A stretch of DNA of 64,000 nucleotides, taken from the NCBI RefSeq assembly GCF_030363035.1, contig NZ_JAUCMN010000002.1, positions 474,890-538,889 on the forward strand, read 5' to 3'. Origin of the DNA: Curtobacterium caseinilyticum. Lineage in GTDB: Bacteria > Actinomycetota > Actinomycetes > Actinomycetales > Microbacteriaceae. The notes under the pieces were generated by a model. That model worked only from the letters and a program-made list of their open reading frames with translations. It searched no databases and was not told where the DNA came from. Position 1 is the stretch's first letter, and every line of letters begins with the position of its first letter. The translations under genes were made by a program, and so were the position numbers. Shown here one piece after another: positions 44,333 through 53,614 of this stretch.

Positions 44333-45340
44333 ATGACGGTTCGCTGGGGAGTCATCGGCACGGGCGGCATCGCCCGCTCCATCGTGGCGGACTGCACCGC
44401 CGCGGGGATCGCGTTCGTCGCGGTCGGCAGCCGCACCGCGGAGAGCGCACGTGCGTTCGCCGACGAGCACGGCATCGCCCGCGCCCACGGCTCCTACGAG
44501 GAACTGGTCGCCGACGAGGGCGTGGACGTGGTCTACGTCGCGACGCCGCACTCCCGGCACGCCGAGGACGCCCTGCTCGCGATCGCCGCCGGCAAGCACG
44601 TGCTCGTCGAGAAGGCGTTCACGATCACCGCTGCCGAGGCCCGTCGCGTCGTCGACGCCGCCCGCCGCGCGGACGTCGCGGTGATGGAGGCGATGTGGAC
44701 CCGCTTCCTGCCGCAGTCGACGATGATCCGTGAGCTGATCGCCGAGGGCCGCATCGGTCGTCCGCGCGTGGTCGAGGCGACGCACCACCAGGCGCTGCCG
44801 ACGGACCCGCACCACCGGCTGAACGACCCAGCGCTCGGCGGCGGGGCGATCCTCGACCTCGGCGTCTACCCGATCTCGTTCGCCGTCGACGTCCTCGGCG
44901 TCCCGACGACGGTGACGGCCGCGGGCACGCTGAGCGACCAGGGTGTCGACACACAGATGGGCGTCGTGCTCACCCACGAGGACGGTGCGCAGTCGATGGT
45001 GCACTTCGGCCTCGACCTCCGGAGCCCGAACTCCGCGTCGATCATCGGCGAGGACGGCCGCATCGACCTCGACGACACCTGGTACACCCCGACCACGTGG
45101 CGGTTGCGGGACCGCGACGGCGCCGTCCTCGAGGAGTACGACTCGCGCGAGCAGCTCACCGGGTACGCGCACGAGGCGCGTGCCTTCGAGGAGATGGTCA
45201 CCTCCGGCACGTACGAGGGCGGTCCGATGGACCCCGAGGAGACGGTCGCCGTGATGGCCGTCATGGACGAGGCCCGCCGCCAGGTCGGCGTCCGCTACGC
45301 GGCGGACGACGAGGACACGGCGCACACGTCCGTCGCCTGA
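44333..45340 (+). CDS. Gfo/Idh/MocA-family NAD(P)-dependent oxidoreductase
   Basis: 335 residues. Rossmann turn WGVIGTGGIARSIVAD, then YVATPHSRHAEDALLAIAAGKHVLVEKAFTIT with the EKP-like catalytic Lys (EKA here), a substrate-facing MEAMWTRFLPQ and GGGAILDLGVYPISFAVDVLG. This is close to the dehydrogenases that act on sugars or dihydrodiols (MEAMWTRF is the dimeric dihydrodiol/xylose dehydrogenase-like pattern). Substrate not assignable. TAGACA lies 6 nt upstream of ATG 44333. It is divergent from the phosphatase. Confidence 0.9.
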   Translation: MTVRWGVIGTGGIARSIVADCTAAGIAFVAVGSRTAESARAFADEHGIARAHGSYEELVADEGVDVVYVATPHSRHAEDALLAIAAGKHVLVEKAFTITAAEARRVVDAARRADVAVMEAMWTRFLPQSTMIRELIAEGRIGRPRVVEATHHQALPTDPHHRLNDPALGGGAILDLGVYPISFAVDVLGVPTTVTAAGTLSDQGVDTQMGVVLTHEDGAQSMVHFGLDLRSPNSASIIGEDGRIDLDDTWYTPTTWRLRDRDGAVLEEYDSREQLTGYAHEARAFEEMVTSGTYEGGPMDPEETVAVMAVMDEARRQVGVRYAADDEDTAHTSVA

Positions 45341-45403
45341 TCGCGCGCGTCGCGCCGGATCCGGTCTGGAGGCTCCTCCCGCGGTTCCGTAGGATCGGTC
45401 GCG

Positions 45404-46951
45404 ATGTCCGACCAGCAGCCCACGTCGCCGGCCGATCCACAGCCCACGTCGCCGTCCGATCCGCAAGCCACCGCGCAGTCCGCCCCGGGGCGCCTCCGCG
45501 GCGCGGTCGCCGCGGTGCGCCGCTCGGCGGCACGGCGTCCGGTGCCGTGGATCGCCGGTGGCCTGGCCGGCGTGCTCGTGCTCGGATCGGGCGGTGCCGT
45601 GGCGGTTGCCGCCGCGACCATGCCGACGCGACCGGCTGCCGCTCCGGCGACCAGCACCGCTGCGCCGACGTCGTCCTCCACGACGCCGAGCGCGCCGAGC
45701 GCCCCGACCGCGACGCCGACCGCCGACGCGCGGGCCGTGCCGGACGACCCCGCCGGCCCGTCCGCGCTCCGCACCTGCACGATCGACGCCGCCGCCTCGG
45801 CCGCCGGGCTCGGTGCCTTCGAGGGCTTCGTCATGGACGCGGAGAGCGGTGAGACGCTGTTCTCGCGGAACGGCGAGCAGGCCGCGCAGACCGGCAGCGT
45901 GATGAAGACGCTGACGAGCGCGACCGCGCTGGCGGTCCTCGGCGGCGACCACCGCATCCCGACCACGGTGACGCGGGAGTCCGGCGGCGCGATCGCTCTC
46001 GTCGGGCACGGCGACGCGACGCTCTCCGCCGGCAACGGCACGGTCTACCCGGGCGCCCCGACGCTGGCGCAGCTCGCCCAGCAGGTGAAGGCTCAGCTCG
46101 GCGACGCCCCGGTCACGACGATCGTCGCGGACGCGAGCTACTGGAACGGCGCGGACGCGTGGGACCCCACCTGGCCCGAGAGCGAGCGGACCATCGGCTA
46201 CCAGCCGCGTGTGACCGCCCTCATGGTCGACGGCGACCGGGCGGACCCGGCCGCGGCGACCTCGCCGCGGTCGACCGACCCCGTCGGCCGCGCCGGAGCG
46301 GCGTTCCGCACCGCGCTCGCGAACGCCGGGGTCATCGGCGCGGCGAACGCCCAGGTGGTGCAGCGCGCGACGACGAGCACCGACACCATCGCGTCGGTGT
46401 CGTCGCAGCCCGTGTCCACCCTGATCGGACAGATGATCCCGAACTCCGACAACACCCTGGCCGAGATGCTGGCCCGCGTCTCGTCGCGGGAGTCCGGTGC
46501 CGGTGGCTCGGCCGCGTCGCTGACCGGGGTCTACCAGCAGGCACTCGCCGGGTACGGGCTCGACCCGGCCGGCATCGTCATCAAGGACGGCTCGGGGGAG
46601 AGCGCCGCGAACGCGGTGTCGCCGGCGTTCGTCGCCCACCTCATGGTCCAGGTCGCCGCGGGCGCGAAGGGCCTCGGCACCCTCTCACAGTCCCTGCCGG
46701 TGGCCGGTGTCTCCGGCACGCTGTCGAGCCGCTTCACCGGGGCGAACGCGGTCGCGCGCGGCAAGGTGCACGCCAAGACCGGGTGGATCGACAGCGCAAA
46801 CACCCTCGGCGGCTACATCGACGCGGCGGACGGTACGCGGCTGACCTTCGCCTTCTACGCGATCGGGTCCTCGCGGGCGGCGGCCCTCCCGGCGCTCGAC
46901 GCGGTGACGGCGGCGGCGTACCGCTGCGGCGGGAGCCTGACCTCGTCCTGA
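45404..46951 (+). CDS. dacB: D-alanyl-D-alanine carboxypeptidase, S13 (DacB) family
   Basis: 515 residues. Trims peptidoglycan stem peptides outside the membrane. A cytoplasmic ~48-residue N-terminus is followed by one anchor (PWIAGGLAGVLVLGSGGAVAVAAA), a Thr/Pro/Ala-rich linker and the enzyme domain. SxxK is SVMK in AAQTGSVMKTLTSA, SxN is SDN in MIPNSDNTLAEML, and KTG is in VHAKTGWIDSANTLGGY. The GHGDATLSAG and ADASYWNG stretches belong to the S13-specific insertion. TAGGAT 8 nt before ATG 45404 suggests a very short leader. Confidence 0.94.
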   Translation: MSDQQPTSPADPQPTSPSDPQATAQSAPGRLRGAVAAVRRSAARRPVPWIAGGLAGVLVLGSGGAVAVAAATMPTRPAAAPATSTAAPTSSSTTPSAPSAPTATPTADARAVPDDPAGPSALRTCTIDAAASAAGLGAFEGFVMDAESGETLFSRNGEQAAQTGSVMKTLTSATALAVLGGDHRIPTTVTRESGGAIALVGHGDATLSAGNGTVYPGAPTLAQLAQQVKAQLGDAPVTTIVADASYWNGADAWDPTWPESERTIGYQPRVTALMVDGDRADPAAATSPRSTDPVGRAGAAFRTALANAGVIGAANAQVVQRATTSTDTIASVSSQPVSTLIGQMIPNSDNTLAEMLARVSSRESGAGGSAASLTGVYQQALAGYGLDPAGIVIKDGSGESAANAVSPAFVAHLMVQVAAGAKGLGTLSQSLPVAGVSGTLSSRFTGANAVARGKVHAKTGWIDSANTLGGYIDAADGTRLTFAFYAIGSSRAAALPALDAVTAAAYRCGGSLTSS

Positions 46952-46996
46952 GCCGCACCTCGTCCTGCACCTCACCGCGCCCGGAGGCGCGAGGTG

Positions 46997-47002
46997 CAGG
47001 AT
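46997..47002 (+). promoter_or_regulatory. Possible -10 element of the nicotinamidase gene
   Basis: CAGGAT ends 6 nt before ATG 47009; leaderless spacing. Confidence 0.35.
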
Positions 47003-47008
47003 GGACGC

Positions 47009-47629
47009 ATGGCCAGGGCACTGCTCGTCGTCGACGTCCAGAACGACTTCACGGAGGGCGGTGCGCTCGGGGTCACCGGCGGCGCGGCCCTCGCGGAGCG
47101 CATCACCGCCTTCCTCGGCAGGCACGCCGACGAGTACGACCTGATCGTCGCCTCGCGGGACTGGCACCACGGCGACGACGACAACGGCGGGCACTTCGCC
47201 GGACCCGAGGGCCCGGACTACGTGGACACCTGGCCGGTGCACTGCGTCGCCGGCACACCCGGTGCCGAGTACCACCCCGACCTCGACACGAGCGTCCTCG
47301 ACGTCCACGTGTTCAAGGGCCGGGGGCGACCCGACTACTCGGCGTTCCAGGCGAGCACCGAGGACGGCACGACGCTGCCGGACCTGCTCGCCGACCGCCG
47401 CGTGACGACGGTCGACGTCGTCGGCATCGCCACGGACCACTGCGTACGCGCCTCGGCGCTCGACGCCCGCGCCGCCGGGTACGACGTCGCCGTCTACGAG
47501 GACCTGGTCGCGGGCGTCGACCCCGAGCGCAGCGCCCGTGCCCTGGACGAGATCCGCGCGGCCGGCGGGCACGTCGACCGCAGCGACATGGACGAGGGGC
47601 TCGCGAACCCCGGAGGAGCAGTACTGTGA
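47009..47629 (+). CDS. pncA: Isochorismatase-family hydrolase, probable nicotinamidase
   Basis: 206 residues from ATG 47009. The catalytic Asp lies in LLVVDVQNDF, the metal site in ASRDWHHGDDDNGGHF (Asp and two His), the catalytic Lys in HVFKGRG and the nucleophile Cys in GIATDHCVRASALDA with the cis-peptide region before it. These match nicotinamidase, which deamidates nicotinamide for NAD recycling. The next gene begins inside its stop (GTGA), so it is co-translated with the aldehyde dehydrogenase; a link between the two is only positional. Confidence 0.88.
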   Translation: MARALLVVDVQNDFTEGGALGVTGGAALAERITAFLGRHADEYDLIVASRDWHHGDDDNGGHFAGPEGPDYVDTWPVHCVAGTPGAEYHPDLDTSVLDVHVFKGRGRPDYSAFQASTEDGTTLPDLLADRRVTTVDVVGIATDHCVRASALDARAAGYDVAVYEDLVAGVDPERSARALDEIRAAGGHVDRSDMDEGLANPGGAVL

Positions 47630-49137
47630 CCGACACCAGCACGACCGACACCAGCACGACCACCACCGTCGCCGACGAGCACGTCTCGGTGGACGCGGTC
47701 CCCACCGGGCTGTTCATCGGCGGCTCCTGGCGACCCGCGAGCGGCGGCGCGACCTTCCCGGTCCGCGACCCCAGCACGGGCGCGGTCCTCGCCCGGGTCG
47801 CCGACGCGACCCCCGAGGACGGCATCGCCGCACTCGACGCCGCCGTCGCCGCACAGGAGGGCTGGGCCTCCACGGCACCGCGTGAGCGCTCGGACGTCCT
47901 CCGTCGGGCCTTCGACCTGGTGCACGAGCACGAGGACGACCTGGCGGCACTGATGACGCTCGAGATGGGCAAGCCCCTCGCCGAGTCGCGGGGCGAGGTC
48001 GCCTACGGCGGCGAGTTCCTCCGCTGGTTCTCGGAGGAGGCCGTGCGGATCGGCGGCGACTACCGCACCAACCCCGAGGGAACCGGCCGTGGCATCGTCC
48101 TCCGCCGCCCGGTCGGTCCGGTCTACGCGATCACGCCGTGGAACTTCCCCCTCGCGATGGCCACCCGCAAGCTCGGACCCGCGCTCGCTGCCGGGTGCAC
48201 GGTGGTGCTCAAGCCCGCCGACCTCACCCCGCTGACGACGCTCTTCCTCGTCGAACTCCTCCGTCGGGCGGGGCTGCCGGACGGCGTGCTCAACGTGGTC
48301 CCGTCGCGGGACGCCAAGGCCCTGTCGGAGCCGATCATCGCCGATCACCGGCTCCGCAAGCTCACCTTCACCGGGTCGACGCCGGTCGGGTCGGCGCTCC
48401 TCAAGCAGGCCGCGGACAACGTGCTCAGGACGAGCATGGAGCTCGGCGGCAACGCGCCGCTGCTCGTGTTCGACGACGCCGACCTGGACGAGGCGGTGGC
48501 CGCGGCCATGCAGGCGAAGTTCCGGAACGTGGGCGAGGCCTGCACGGCGGCGAACCGCTTCTTCGTGCAGGAGGGCATCGCGGACGCGTTCACGGCGGCC
48601 CTCACCGCGAAGGTCGGGGAGCTCCGCGTCGGCCGGGGCACCGAGGACGGCACGACGCTCGGCCCGCTCATCGACGACCGGGCGGTGGACAAGGCCGCCG
48701 GACTCGTCGACGACGCCGTGGAGCGGGGAGCGCGCCTGGTGACCGGCGGGCAGCGGGTCGACCGGCCGGGCACGTTCTACGCGCCGACGGTGCTCGACGA
48801 CGTGCAGCCGGGCTCCGACATCCTGACCACGGAGATCTTCGGACCGGTCGTCTCGATCACGCGCTTCGCCACCGAGGACGAGGGGATCCGCCTGGCGAAC
48901 GACACCGAGTACGGGCTCGTCGCCTACGCGTTCACGACGGACTTCCGCCGCGGCCAGCGGCTCGCCGAGCGGCTGGAGACCGGCATGCTCGGGCTGAACA
49001 CGGGTGTCGTCTCGAACGCCGCGTTCCCGTTCGGCGGCGTGAAGTCCTCCGGGCTCGGGCGAGAGGGCTCGCACGAGGGGCTCGAGGAGTACCTCGAGTC
49101 GGTCTACGTCCTGACCCCGGACCCGTTCGCCGCCTGA
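47626..49137 (+). CDS. gabD: NAD(P)-dependent succinate-semialdehyde-type dehydrogenase
   Basis: 503 residues. Aldehyde dehydrogenase fold: FIGGSWRPASGGATFPVRDPSTG, AITPWNFPLAMATRKLGPALAAGC with KPADLTPL for cofactor, FTGSTPVG, catalytic Glu in MELGGNAPLLVF and nucleophile Cys306 in GEACTAANRF. The MEL-GGNAP and NVGEACTAANRF patterns favour succinate-semialdehyde dehydrogenases. An unusual N-terminal ~25 residues rich in Thr/Asp/Ser repeats (TDTSTTDTSTTTT) precede the fold, and a shorter start is possible. A C9 run follows the stop. Confidence 0.88.
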   Translation: MTDTSTTDTSTTTTVADEHVSVDAVPTGLFIGGSWRPASGGATFPVRDPSTGAVLARVADATPEDGIAALDAAVAAQEGWASTAPRERSDVLRRAFDLVHEHEDDLAALMTLEMGKPLAESRGEVAYGGEFLRWFSEEAVRIGGDYRTNPEGTGRGIVLRRPVGPVYAITPWNFPLAMATRKLGPALAAGCTVVLKPADLTPLTTLFLVELLRRAGLPDGVLNVVPSRDAKALSEPIIADHRLRKLTFTGSTPVGSALLKQAADNVLRTSMELGGNAPLLVFDDADLDEAVAAAMQAKFRNVGEACTAANRFFVQEGIADAFTAALTAKVGELRVGRGTEDGTTLGPLIDDRAVDKAAGLVDDAVERGARLVTGGQRVDRPGTFYAPTVLDDVQPGSDILTTEIFGPVVSITRFATEDEGIRLANDTEYGLVAYAFTTDFRRGQRLAERLETGMLGLNTGVVSNAAFPFGGVKSSGLGREGSHEGLEEYLESVYVLTPDPFAA

Positions 49138-49147
49138 CCCCCCCCCA

Positions 49148-49211
49148 AGACGCAACGTGGGCGGTTCCGCGCAGCGATGTACTGCTGCGAGGAACCGCCC
49201 ACGTTGCGTTT
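49148..49211. terminator. Long hairpin between converging gabD and ABC transporter genes
   Basis: 49148-49168 pairs with 49191-49211 (21 positions, one G-U; core ACGCAACGTGGGCGGTTCC), and an inner CGCAGC/GCTGCG stem extends it to about 27 bp with a ~7-nt loop. It lies 10 bases after the gabD stop and 20 before the converging stop, fitting a bidirectional terminator. Sequence is unrelated to families 1 and 2. Confidence 0.75.
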
Positions 49212-49230
49212 CGCGGGAGCTGCGCCCGCG

Positions 49231-51069
49231 TCAGACCAGCAGCTGGTGCTTCGCGAGGTCGCGGTACAGCGGCGTCGACTGCACGAGCTCGGAGTGCGTG
49301 CCGGTACCGACCACGCGCCCGTGCTCGAGCACCACGATGACGTCCGAGTCCACCACGGTGGACAGTCGGTGCGCGATGACGAGCAGGGTCCGGTCCTCGG
49401 CGACGGCGTCGATCGCCAGGCGCATCTTCTGCTCGTTCACCCCGTCGAGCGACGACGTCGACTCGTCGAGCAGCAGGATCGGGGGAGCGGCCAGCAGCGC
49501 GCGGGCGATCGCGAGCCGCTGCCGCTCGCCGCCGGAGAGCATCACGCCGTCCTCGCCGACCTGGGCGTCCAGGCCACGCGGGTCGCGGTGCAGGACCTCG
49601 CCGAGGTTCACGGCCTCGAGCACCCGGACGCAGTCCTGCTCCGACGCCCCGGGCGAGCCGAGCAGCAAGTTCGCGCGGATCGTGCCCGCGAGCACGGGGG
49701 CGTCCTGCTCGACGTACCCGATCTGCGCGCGGAGCTCGGCGCGGTCGAGTCCGCGGACGTCGACGCCACCCAGTCGGATCACGCCGTCGGTCGGGTCGTA
49801 GAAGCGCTCGATCAGGGCGAGCGTCGTCGACTTGCCGGCGCCGGAGGGGCCGACCAGCGCGACCCGTGCGCCGCGGGGGACGCGGAACGACACGTCGTCC
49901 AGCACCACGTCGTCTGCGGAGCGTTCGTCGTCGACGGCCCCCGGGCCTCCCGACCGGGCCGTCGCGCCTTCCGCGCCCGACGCGTCCGCCGCCCGCGCGT
50001 AGCGGAACGTGACGTGCTCGAACGCGATCGCGTCGTCGGTCTCGGTCGCCGCGGCGACCCGGACGGCGCCGTCGTCCTGGTCCTCGGTCGGCAGGTGCAG
50101 GATCTCCTCGATCCGGCCGAGGGCACCGAGCGCCTGTGCGACGGCGACCGCTGCGCCGAGGGCCTGCCCGAGCGGCATGACCATCATGAAGAGCAGCAGG
50201 ATGAAGGTGATGAGCGTCGCGATCGTGATCGTCCCCGCGGCGACCTGCGCACCGCCGACGCCGAGCACGGCGATGAACGCGACCTGCATGACGATGCTCG
50301 CGACCGGCACGACGAATGCGGACATCTTCGCGATGTCGAGCCCGCGGCGGTACGCCTCGGTGGCGTGCCCGTCGACCTCGGCGACCTCGCGCTCGGTCGC
50401 CCCCGCAGCCCGGATCGTGCGGACGGCGCCGATGCCACGCTCGACGGCCGCGGTCAGGTCGCCGACCTTCTCCTGCGCGCGCTTCGACGCCACGCGGATC
50501 CGACGCGAGAGGCCGCCGACGACGACGATCGCGACGAGGACGATCGCGACGGTGATGCCGAGGAGCAGCGGGTCGATGACCGCCATCGCGATGATCGCGC
50601 CGACGAAGGTGAGCGCGCCGCCGATGGACTCGATGAGCCCCTGCGTGAGCACGGCCCGCAGCAGTGTCGTGTCGCTGCCGACGCGGGACACGAGGTCACC
50701 GGTGCGGCGGGTGTCGAACTCGGAGATCGGCAGGTTGAGGATGCGGCCGATGAGCTTGCGGCGGGTGGAGAGCACCACGCCCTCGCCCGCGCGCTGGAGC
50801 AGGAAGTGCTGGATGCCGTTCAGCAGGCCGGAGACGACCACGAGGACGACGAGCGCCCAGACCAGGAGCGAGAGCGTCTCGCCGTGCTGCACGGCGGTGA
50901 CGACCTGGTTGACCAGCAGGGGCTGGGCGAGCGACGCACCGGCACCGAGGACGCTCAGCACGATGATGACGACCATCGCGGGCTTGTTCTCGAACAGGTA
51001 GGTCAGCAACCGACCGAAGCTGGCGCGGGGTCCGTCGGACGGCTTGCGTCGTGTGAAGGGGAGGCTCAT
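49231..51069 (-). CDS. ABC exporter, fused membrane and ATPase domains
   Basis: 612 residues from ATG 51069. Six transmembrane helices within ~30-310 (VIIVLSVLGAGASLAQPLLV, LLVWALVVLVVVSGLL, GALTFVGAIIAMAV, ...), then the nucleotide-binding domain: Walker A LVGPSGAGKSTTL, Q-loop IGYVEQDAPVL, signature MLSGGERQRLAIA, Walker B PILLLDEST, H-loop IAHRLSTV. It is a homodimeric half-transporter type that resembles multidrug/lipid exporters. A ~35-residue Ala/Gly/Asp insertion (ARAADASGAEGATARSGG) lies just before the ATPase core. Downstream of the MFS gene, same strand, separated by a palindrome. Confidence 0.94.
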   Translation of the reverse strand: MSLPFTRRKPSDGPRASFGRLLTYLFENKPAMVVIIVLSVLGAGASLAQPLLVNQVVTAVQHGETLSLLVWALVVLVVVSGLLNGIQHFLLQRAGEGVVLSTRRKLIGRILNLPISEFDTRRTGDLVSRVGSDTTLLRAVLTQGLIESIGGALTFVGAIIAMAVIDPLLLGITVAIVLVAIVVVGGLSRRIRVASKRAQEKVGDLTAAVERGIGAVRTIRAAGATEREVAEVDGHATEAYRRGLDIAKMSAFVVPVASIVMQVAFIAVLGVGGAQVAAGTITIATLITFILLLFMMVMPLGQALGAAVAVAQALGALGRIEEILHLPTEDQDDGAVRVAAATETDDAIAFEHVTFRYARAADASGAEGATARSGGPGAVDDERSADDVVLDDVSFRVPRGARVALVGPSGAGKSTTLALIERFYDPTDGVIRLGGVDVRGLDRAELRAQIGYVEQDAPVLAGTIRANLLLGSPGASEQDCVRVLEAVNLGEVLHRDPRGLDAQVGEDGVMLSGGERQRLAIARALLAAPPILLLDESTSSLDGVNEQKMRLAIDAVAEDRTLLVIAHRLSTVVDSDVIVVLEHGRVVGTGTHSELVQSTPLYRDLAKHQLLV

Positions 51070-51184
51070 CGTTCCTGGTTCCTGCCGCCCGTGCCGAGGG
51101 TGCTGGCGGCCGTCGACCAGTGTCCCACCGTCTCGTGGGTCCGCGCTGCGTGGCGGCGGCAGCAGGACCACCAGCCGGAGACGA

Positions 51185-51234
51185 CGACGGACGGGAGGCG
51201 CGGTGCCAGCCGGCACCGCGCCTCCCGTCCGTCG
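51185..51234. repeat. Dispersed palindrome, family 1 (23-bp perfect stem)
   Basis: 51185-51207 pairs with 51212-51234 around the loop AGCC; the arm contains CGACGGACGGGAGGCGCGG. Between the MFS and ABC transporter genes, both on the minus strand. Confidence 0.88.
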
Positions 51235-51248
51235 GTGGACCGGGCGCG

Positions 51249-52631
51249 TCAGGCGCGCTCGTCCGCGTCGTCGAGCGCGGCGCTCTTGGTCTCGCGCACG
51301 AACAGCAGGGCCACGAGCGTCACGACCGCCGCGATCGTCAGGTAGAGCCCCACCAGGAAGATGTTCCCGTCCGGCCGCCAGAGCGCCAGCGCGATGGTCG
51401 GTGCGAGCGACGCCCCGATGATCGACGCCACGTTGTACGCGATCGCCGAGCCCGTGTACCGGACGTTCGTCGGGAAGAGCTCCGGCAGCAGGGCGCCCAT
51501 CGGACCGAAGGTCAGACCCATCAGCGACAGGCCGACGATCAGGAACGTCACGACGGTGATCGGCCCGGTCGACGCGGCGAACCAGAGCTGGAAGGTCAGG
51601 CCGAACAGGGCGATGCCGACGGTGGTCGGGATGAGCGTGCGGCGGCGGCCGTACCTGTCGGCGAGGAAGCCCGCGATCGGCGTGAAGATGCCGAAGAACA
51701 CGACGCCGATCATGAGCAGCGTGAGGAACTCGCCGCGGCTGTACCCGAGGCCGATCTTCGGGACGAGCGGCCCGGCCTCGGCGCCGGTCGTGCCGTAGTT
51801 CAGCGTGAACGTGGTCATGAAGTAGAAGAGCACGTACGTCGCGACCATGCCGAAGGTGCCGACGATGACGGCCTTCCACGAGGTGCGGAACACCCGGCCC
51901 AGCGGGACCTTCGCGACGCTGCCGGTCTCCTGCACGCCCCGGAAGACGGTCGACTCGACGAGCTTGAAGCGGACGTAGAGCCCGACGATCACGAGCACCG
52001 CGGACAGCAGGAACGGGATGCGCCAGCCCCACGCCTGGAAGTCGGCGTTCGGGGTGCCGTCGGCGCCTGCGGGCATCGCGGCGTTGATCGCGATGAACAG
52101 GCCGTTGGCGAGCAGGAACCCGATCGGGGCGCCGAGCTGCGGCATCGAGCCGAACACGCCGCGCTTGCCCGCGGGGGCGTTCTCGGTGGCGAGCAGGGCG
52201 GCGCCCGACCACTCACCGCCGAGGCCGACGCCCTGGGCGAAGCGCATGACGGCGAGCAGGACCGGCGCCCAGATGCCGATGCTGGCGAAGGTCGGCAGGC
52301 ACCCGATCAGGAACGTCGCGGTGCCCATGACGAGCAGGGACGCCACGAGGGTCGCCTTGCGGCCGACGCGGTCGCCGAAGTGGCCGAAGACGATCGAGCC
52401 GACCGGTCGGGCGAAGAACGCGAGCGCGAACGTCACGAAGGACGACAGCTGCGAGGCCGTCGGGTCCTCGTTGGGGAAGAAGAGCGCGGGGAAGACCAGG
52501 ACGGCGGCCGTCGCGTAGACGTAGAAGTCGTAGAACTCGATGGAGGTCCCGACGAGGCTGGCGATGACGACGCGGGAGCGCGGGTTCCCGGCCGGGGCGG
52601 TGGTGGACGTTGGTGCCGGTGCGGCGGACAT
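51249..52631 (-). CDS. MFS transporter, metabolite:H+ symporter (MHS) family
   Basis: 460 residues, 12 predicted helices. VVIASLVGTSIEFYDFYVYATAAVLVFPALFFP and ARPVGSIVFGHFGDRVGRKATLV are the MHS-family signature (ProP, ShiA, KgtP relatives); AVMRFAQGVGLGGEWSGAALLATENAP and RYGRRRTLIP follow. Likely imports an organic acid or osmolyte with protons; the substrate cannot be named from sequence. ATG 52631 is preceded by GGAGTCC. Upstream 52632-52957 contains only a degraded family-1 palindrome and no gene. Confidence 0.92.
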   Translation of the reverse strand: MSAAPAPTSTTAPAGNPRSRVVIASLVGTSIEFYDFYVYATAAVLVFPALFFPNEDPTASQLSSFVTFALAFFARPVGSIVFGHFGDRVGRKATLVASLLVMGTATFLIGCLPTFASIGIWAPVLLAVMRFAQGVGLGGEWSGAALLATENAPAGKRGVFGSMPQLGAPIGFLLANGLFIAINAAMPAGADGTPNADFQAWGWRIPFLLSAVLVIVGLYVRFKLVESTVFRGVQETGSVAKVPLGRVFRTSWKAVIVGTFGMVATYVLFYFMTTFTLNYGTTGAEAGPLVPKIGLGYSRGEFLTLLMIGVVFFGIFTPIAGFLADRYGRRRTLIPTTVGIALFGLTFQLWFAASTGPITVVTFLIVGLSLMGLTFGPMGALLPELFPTNVRYTGSAIAYNVASIIGASLAPTIALALWRPDGNIFLVGLYLTIAAVVTLVALLFVRETKSAALDDADERA

Positions 52632-52830
52632 GGTGCGGAGGACTCCGGGGGAGCGCTCGGACGAGCGCGGCGGTGTGCCGAAGCTGCGGACACCGACCGG
52701 TCTGCGCGGGGTGGCGCGAGTCCTGATCGGGTGCGTTCGGTGGGTGGGACCGCTCGTGACGGAACACCCAGCGTACGACAGATGTCGTCCACCTGCGAAT
52801 CCGCCGAGGATCGCCGGAGTGTCACCGGGA

Positions 52831-52874
52831 CGGACGGGAGGCGCGGGGCGGCGCCGCCACGCGCCTTGCGTCCG
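52831..52874. repeat. Degraded dispersed palindrome, family 1
   Basis: CGGACGGGAGGCGCGGGGCG faces GCGCCTTGCGTCCG with mismatches and a GCGGCGCCGC centre. It is the only decayed full copy in the window; 52632-52957 otherwise shows nothing. Confidence 0.65.
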
Positions 52875-52957
52875 CCGGCGTGTCCGGCAGGGACGTCTCC
52901 GGTGGCGCCCGTCGGTGGCGTCGGCCGGGTGCGCCCTCCGGTCACGGCGACCGTCGG

Positions 52958-53614
52958 TCAGCCGGCGGCGCCGGACTCGAGGTGGGCCGGCAGCTGGTGC
53001 CCCATGCGGTCGCGCTTCGTGTCGAGGTAGCCCGCGTTCTGCGCGGAGATCCCGACGACGAGCGGGACGAGGGCGCTGACGGTGATGCCGTGCTCCTCGA
53101 GCTGCCGGCGCTTCTCCGGGTTGTTCGACAGCAGCCGGACGCGCCGGATGCCGAGGTCCGACAGGATGCCGGCGGCACCGCCGTACTCCCGCGAGTCGGC
53201 GGGCAGCCCGAGCGCGAGGTTCGCGTCGAGGGTGTCGAGGCCGTCCTCCTGCAGGCGGTAGGCCTTGAGCTTGTTGATCAGCCCGATGCCGCGGCCCTCC
53301 TGGCCGCGCAGGTACACGACGACACCGCCCTCGGCGGCGATCGTGTCGAGCGCGGCGTCCAGCTGCGGGCCGCACTCGCACTTCAGCGAGCCGAAGGCCT
53401 CGCCGGTCAGGCACTCCGAGTGCACGCGCACCAGGGCGTCGTCACCGGGTGCAGCGCCGTCCGGGGTCCGGGCGATGATCGCGACGTGCTCGGCGCTCGT
53501 GACGAGGTCGCGGTAGGCGCGCATCTCGAACGTGCCGTGCGTGGTCGGCACGTTCGTCGCGACCTCGAACTGGACCGGACTGCCCGGGGTGGCGGAGGTG
53601 AGTGCGTCGGTCAT
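52958..53614 (-). CDS. ribA: GTP cyclohydrolase II
   Basis: 218 residues. Opens the riboflavin pathway from GTP. VRVHSECLTGEAFGSLKCECGPQLDAAL holds the zinc-binding Cys triad, and YLRGQEGRGIGLINKLKAYRLQ, YGGAAGILSDLGIRRVRLLSNNPEKRRQLEEHGI complete the family pattern. It is a stand-alone RibA: there is no DHBP synthase (RibB) domain. ATG 53614 overlaps the ribD stop (ATGA). Only these two riboflavin genes are in the window. Confidence 0.95.
   Translation of the reverse strand: MTDALTSATPGSPVQFEVATNVPTTHGTFEMRAYRDLVTSAEHVAIIARTPDGAAPGDDALVRVHSECLTGEAFGSLKCECGPQLDAALDTIAAEGGVVVYLRGQEGRGIGLINKLKAYRLQEDGLDTLDANLALGLPADSREYGGAAGILSDLGIRRVRLLSNNPEKRRQLEEHGITVSALVPLVVGISAQNAGYLDTKRDRMGHQLPAHLESGAAG

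Noticed and set aside
49138..49146. C9 homopolymer as a phase-variation switch for gabD
   Set aside because: It begins right after the stop codon, so length changes cannot alter the reading frame of either gene.
49231..52212. Possible 993-residue fusion of the MFS region with the ABC exporter
   Set aside because: The added N-terminus is an out-of-frame reading of the MFS gene. ATG 51069 with AGGAAC gives the normal exporter length, and a palindrome separates the genes.
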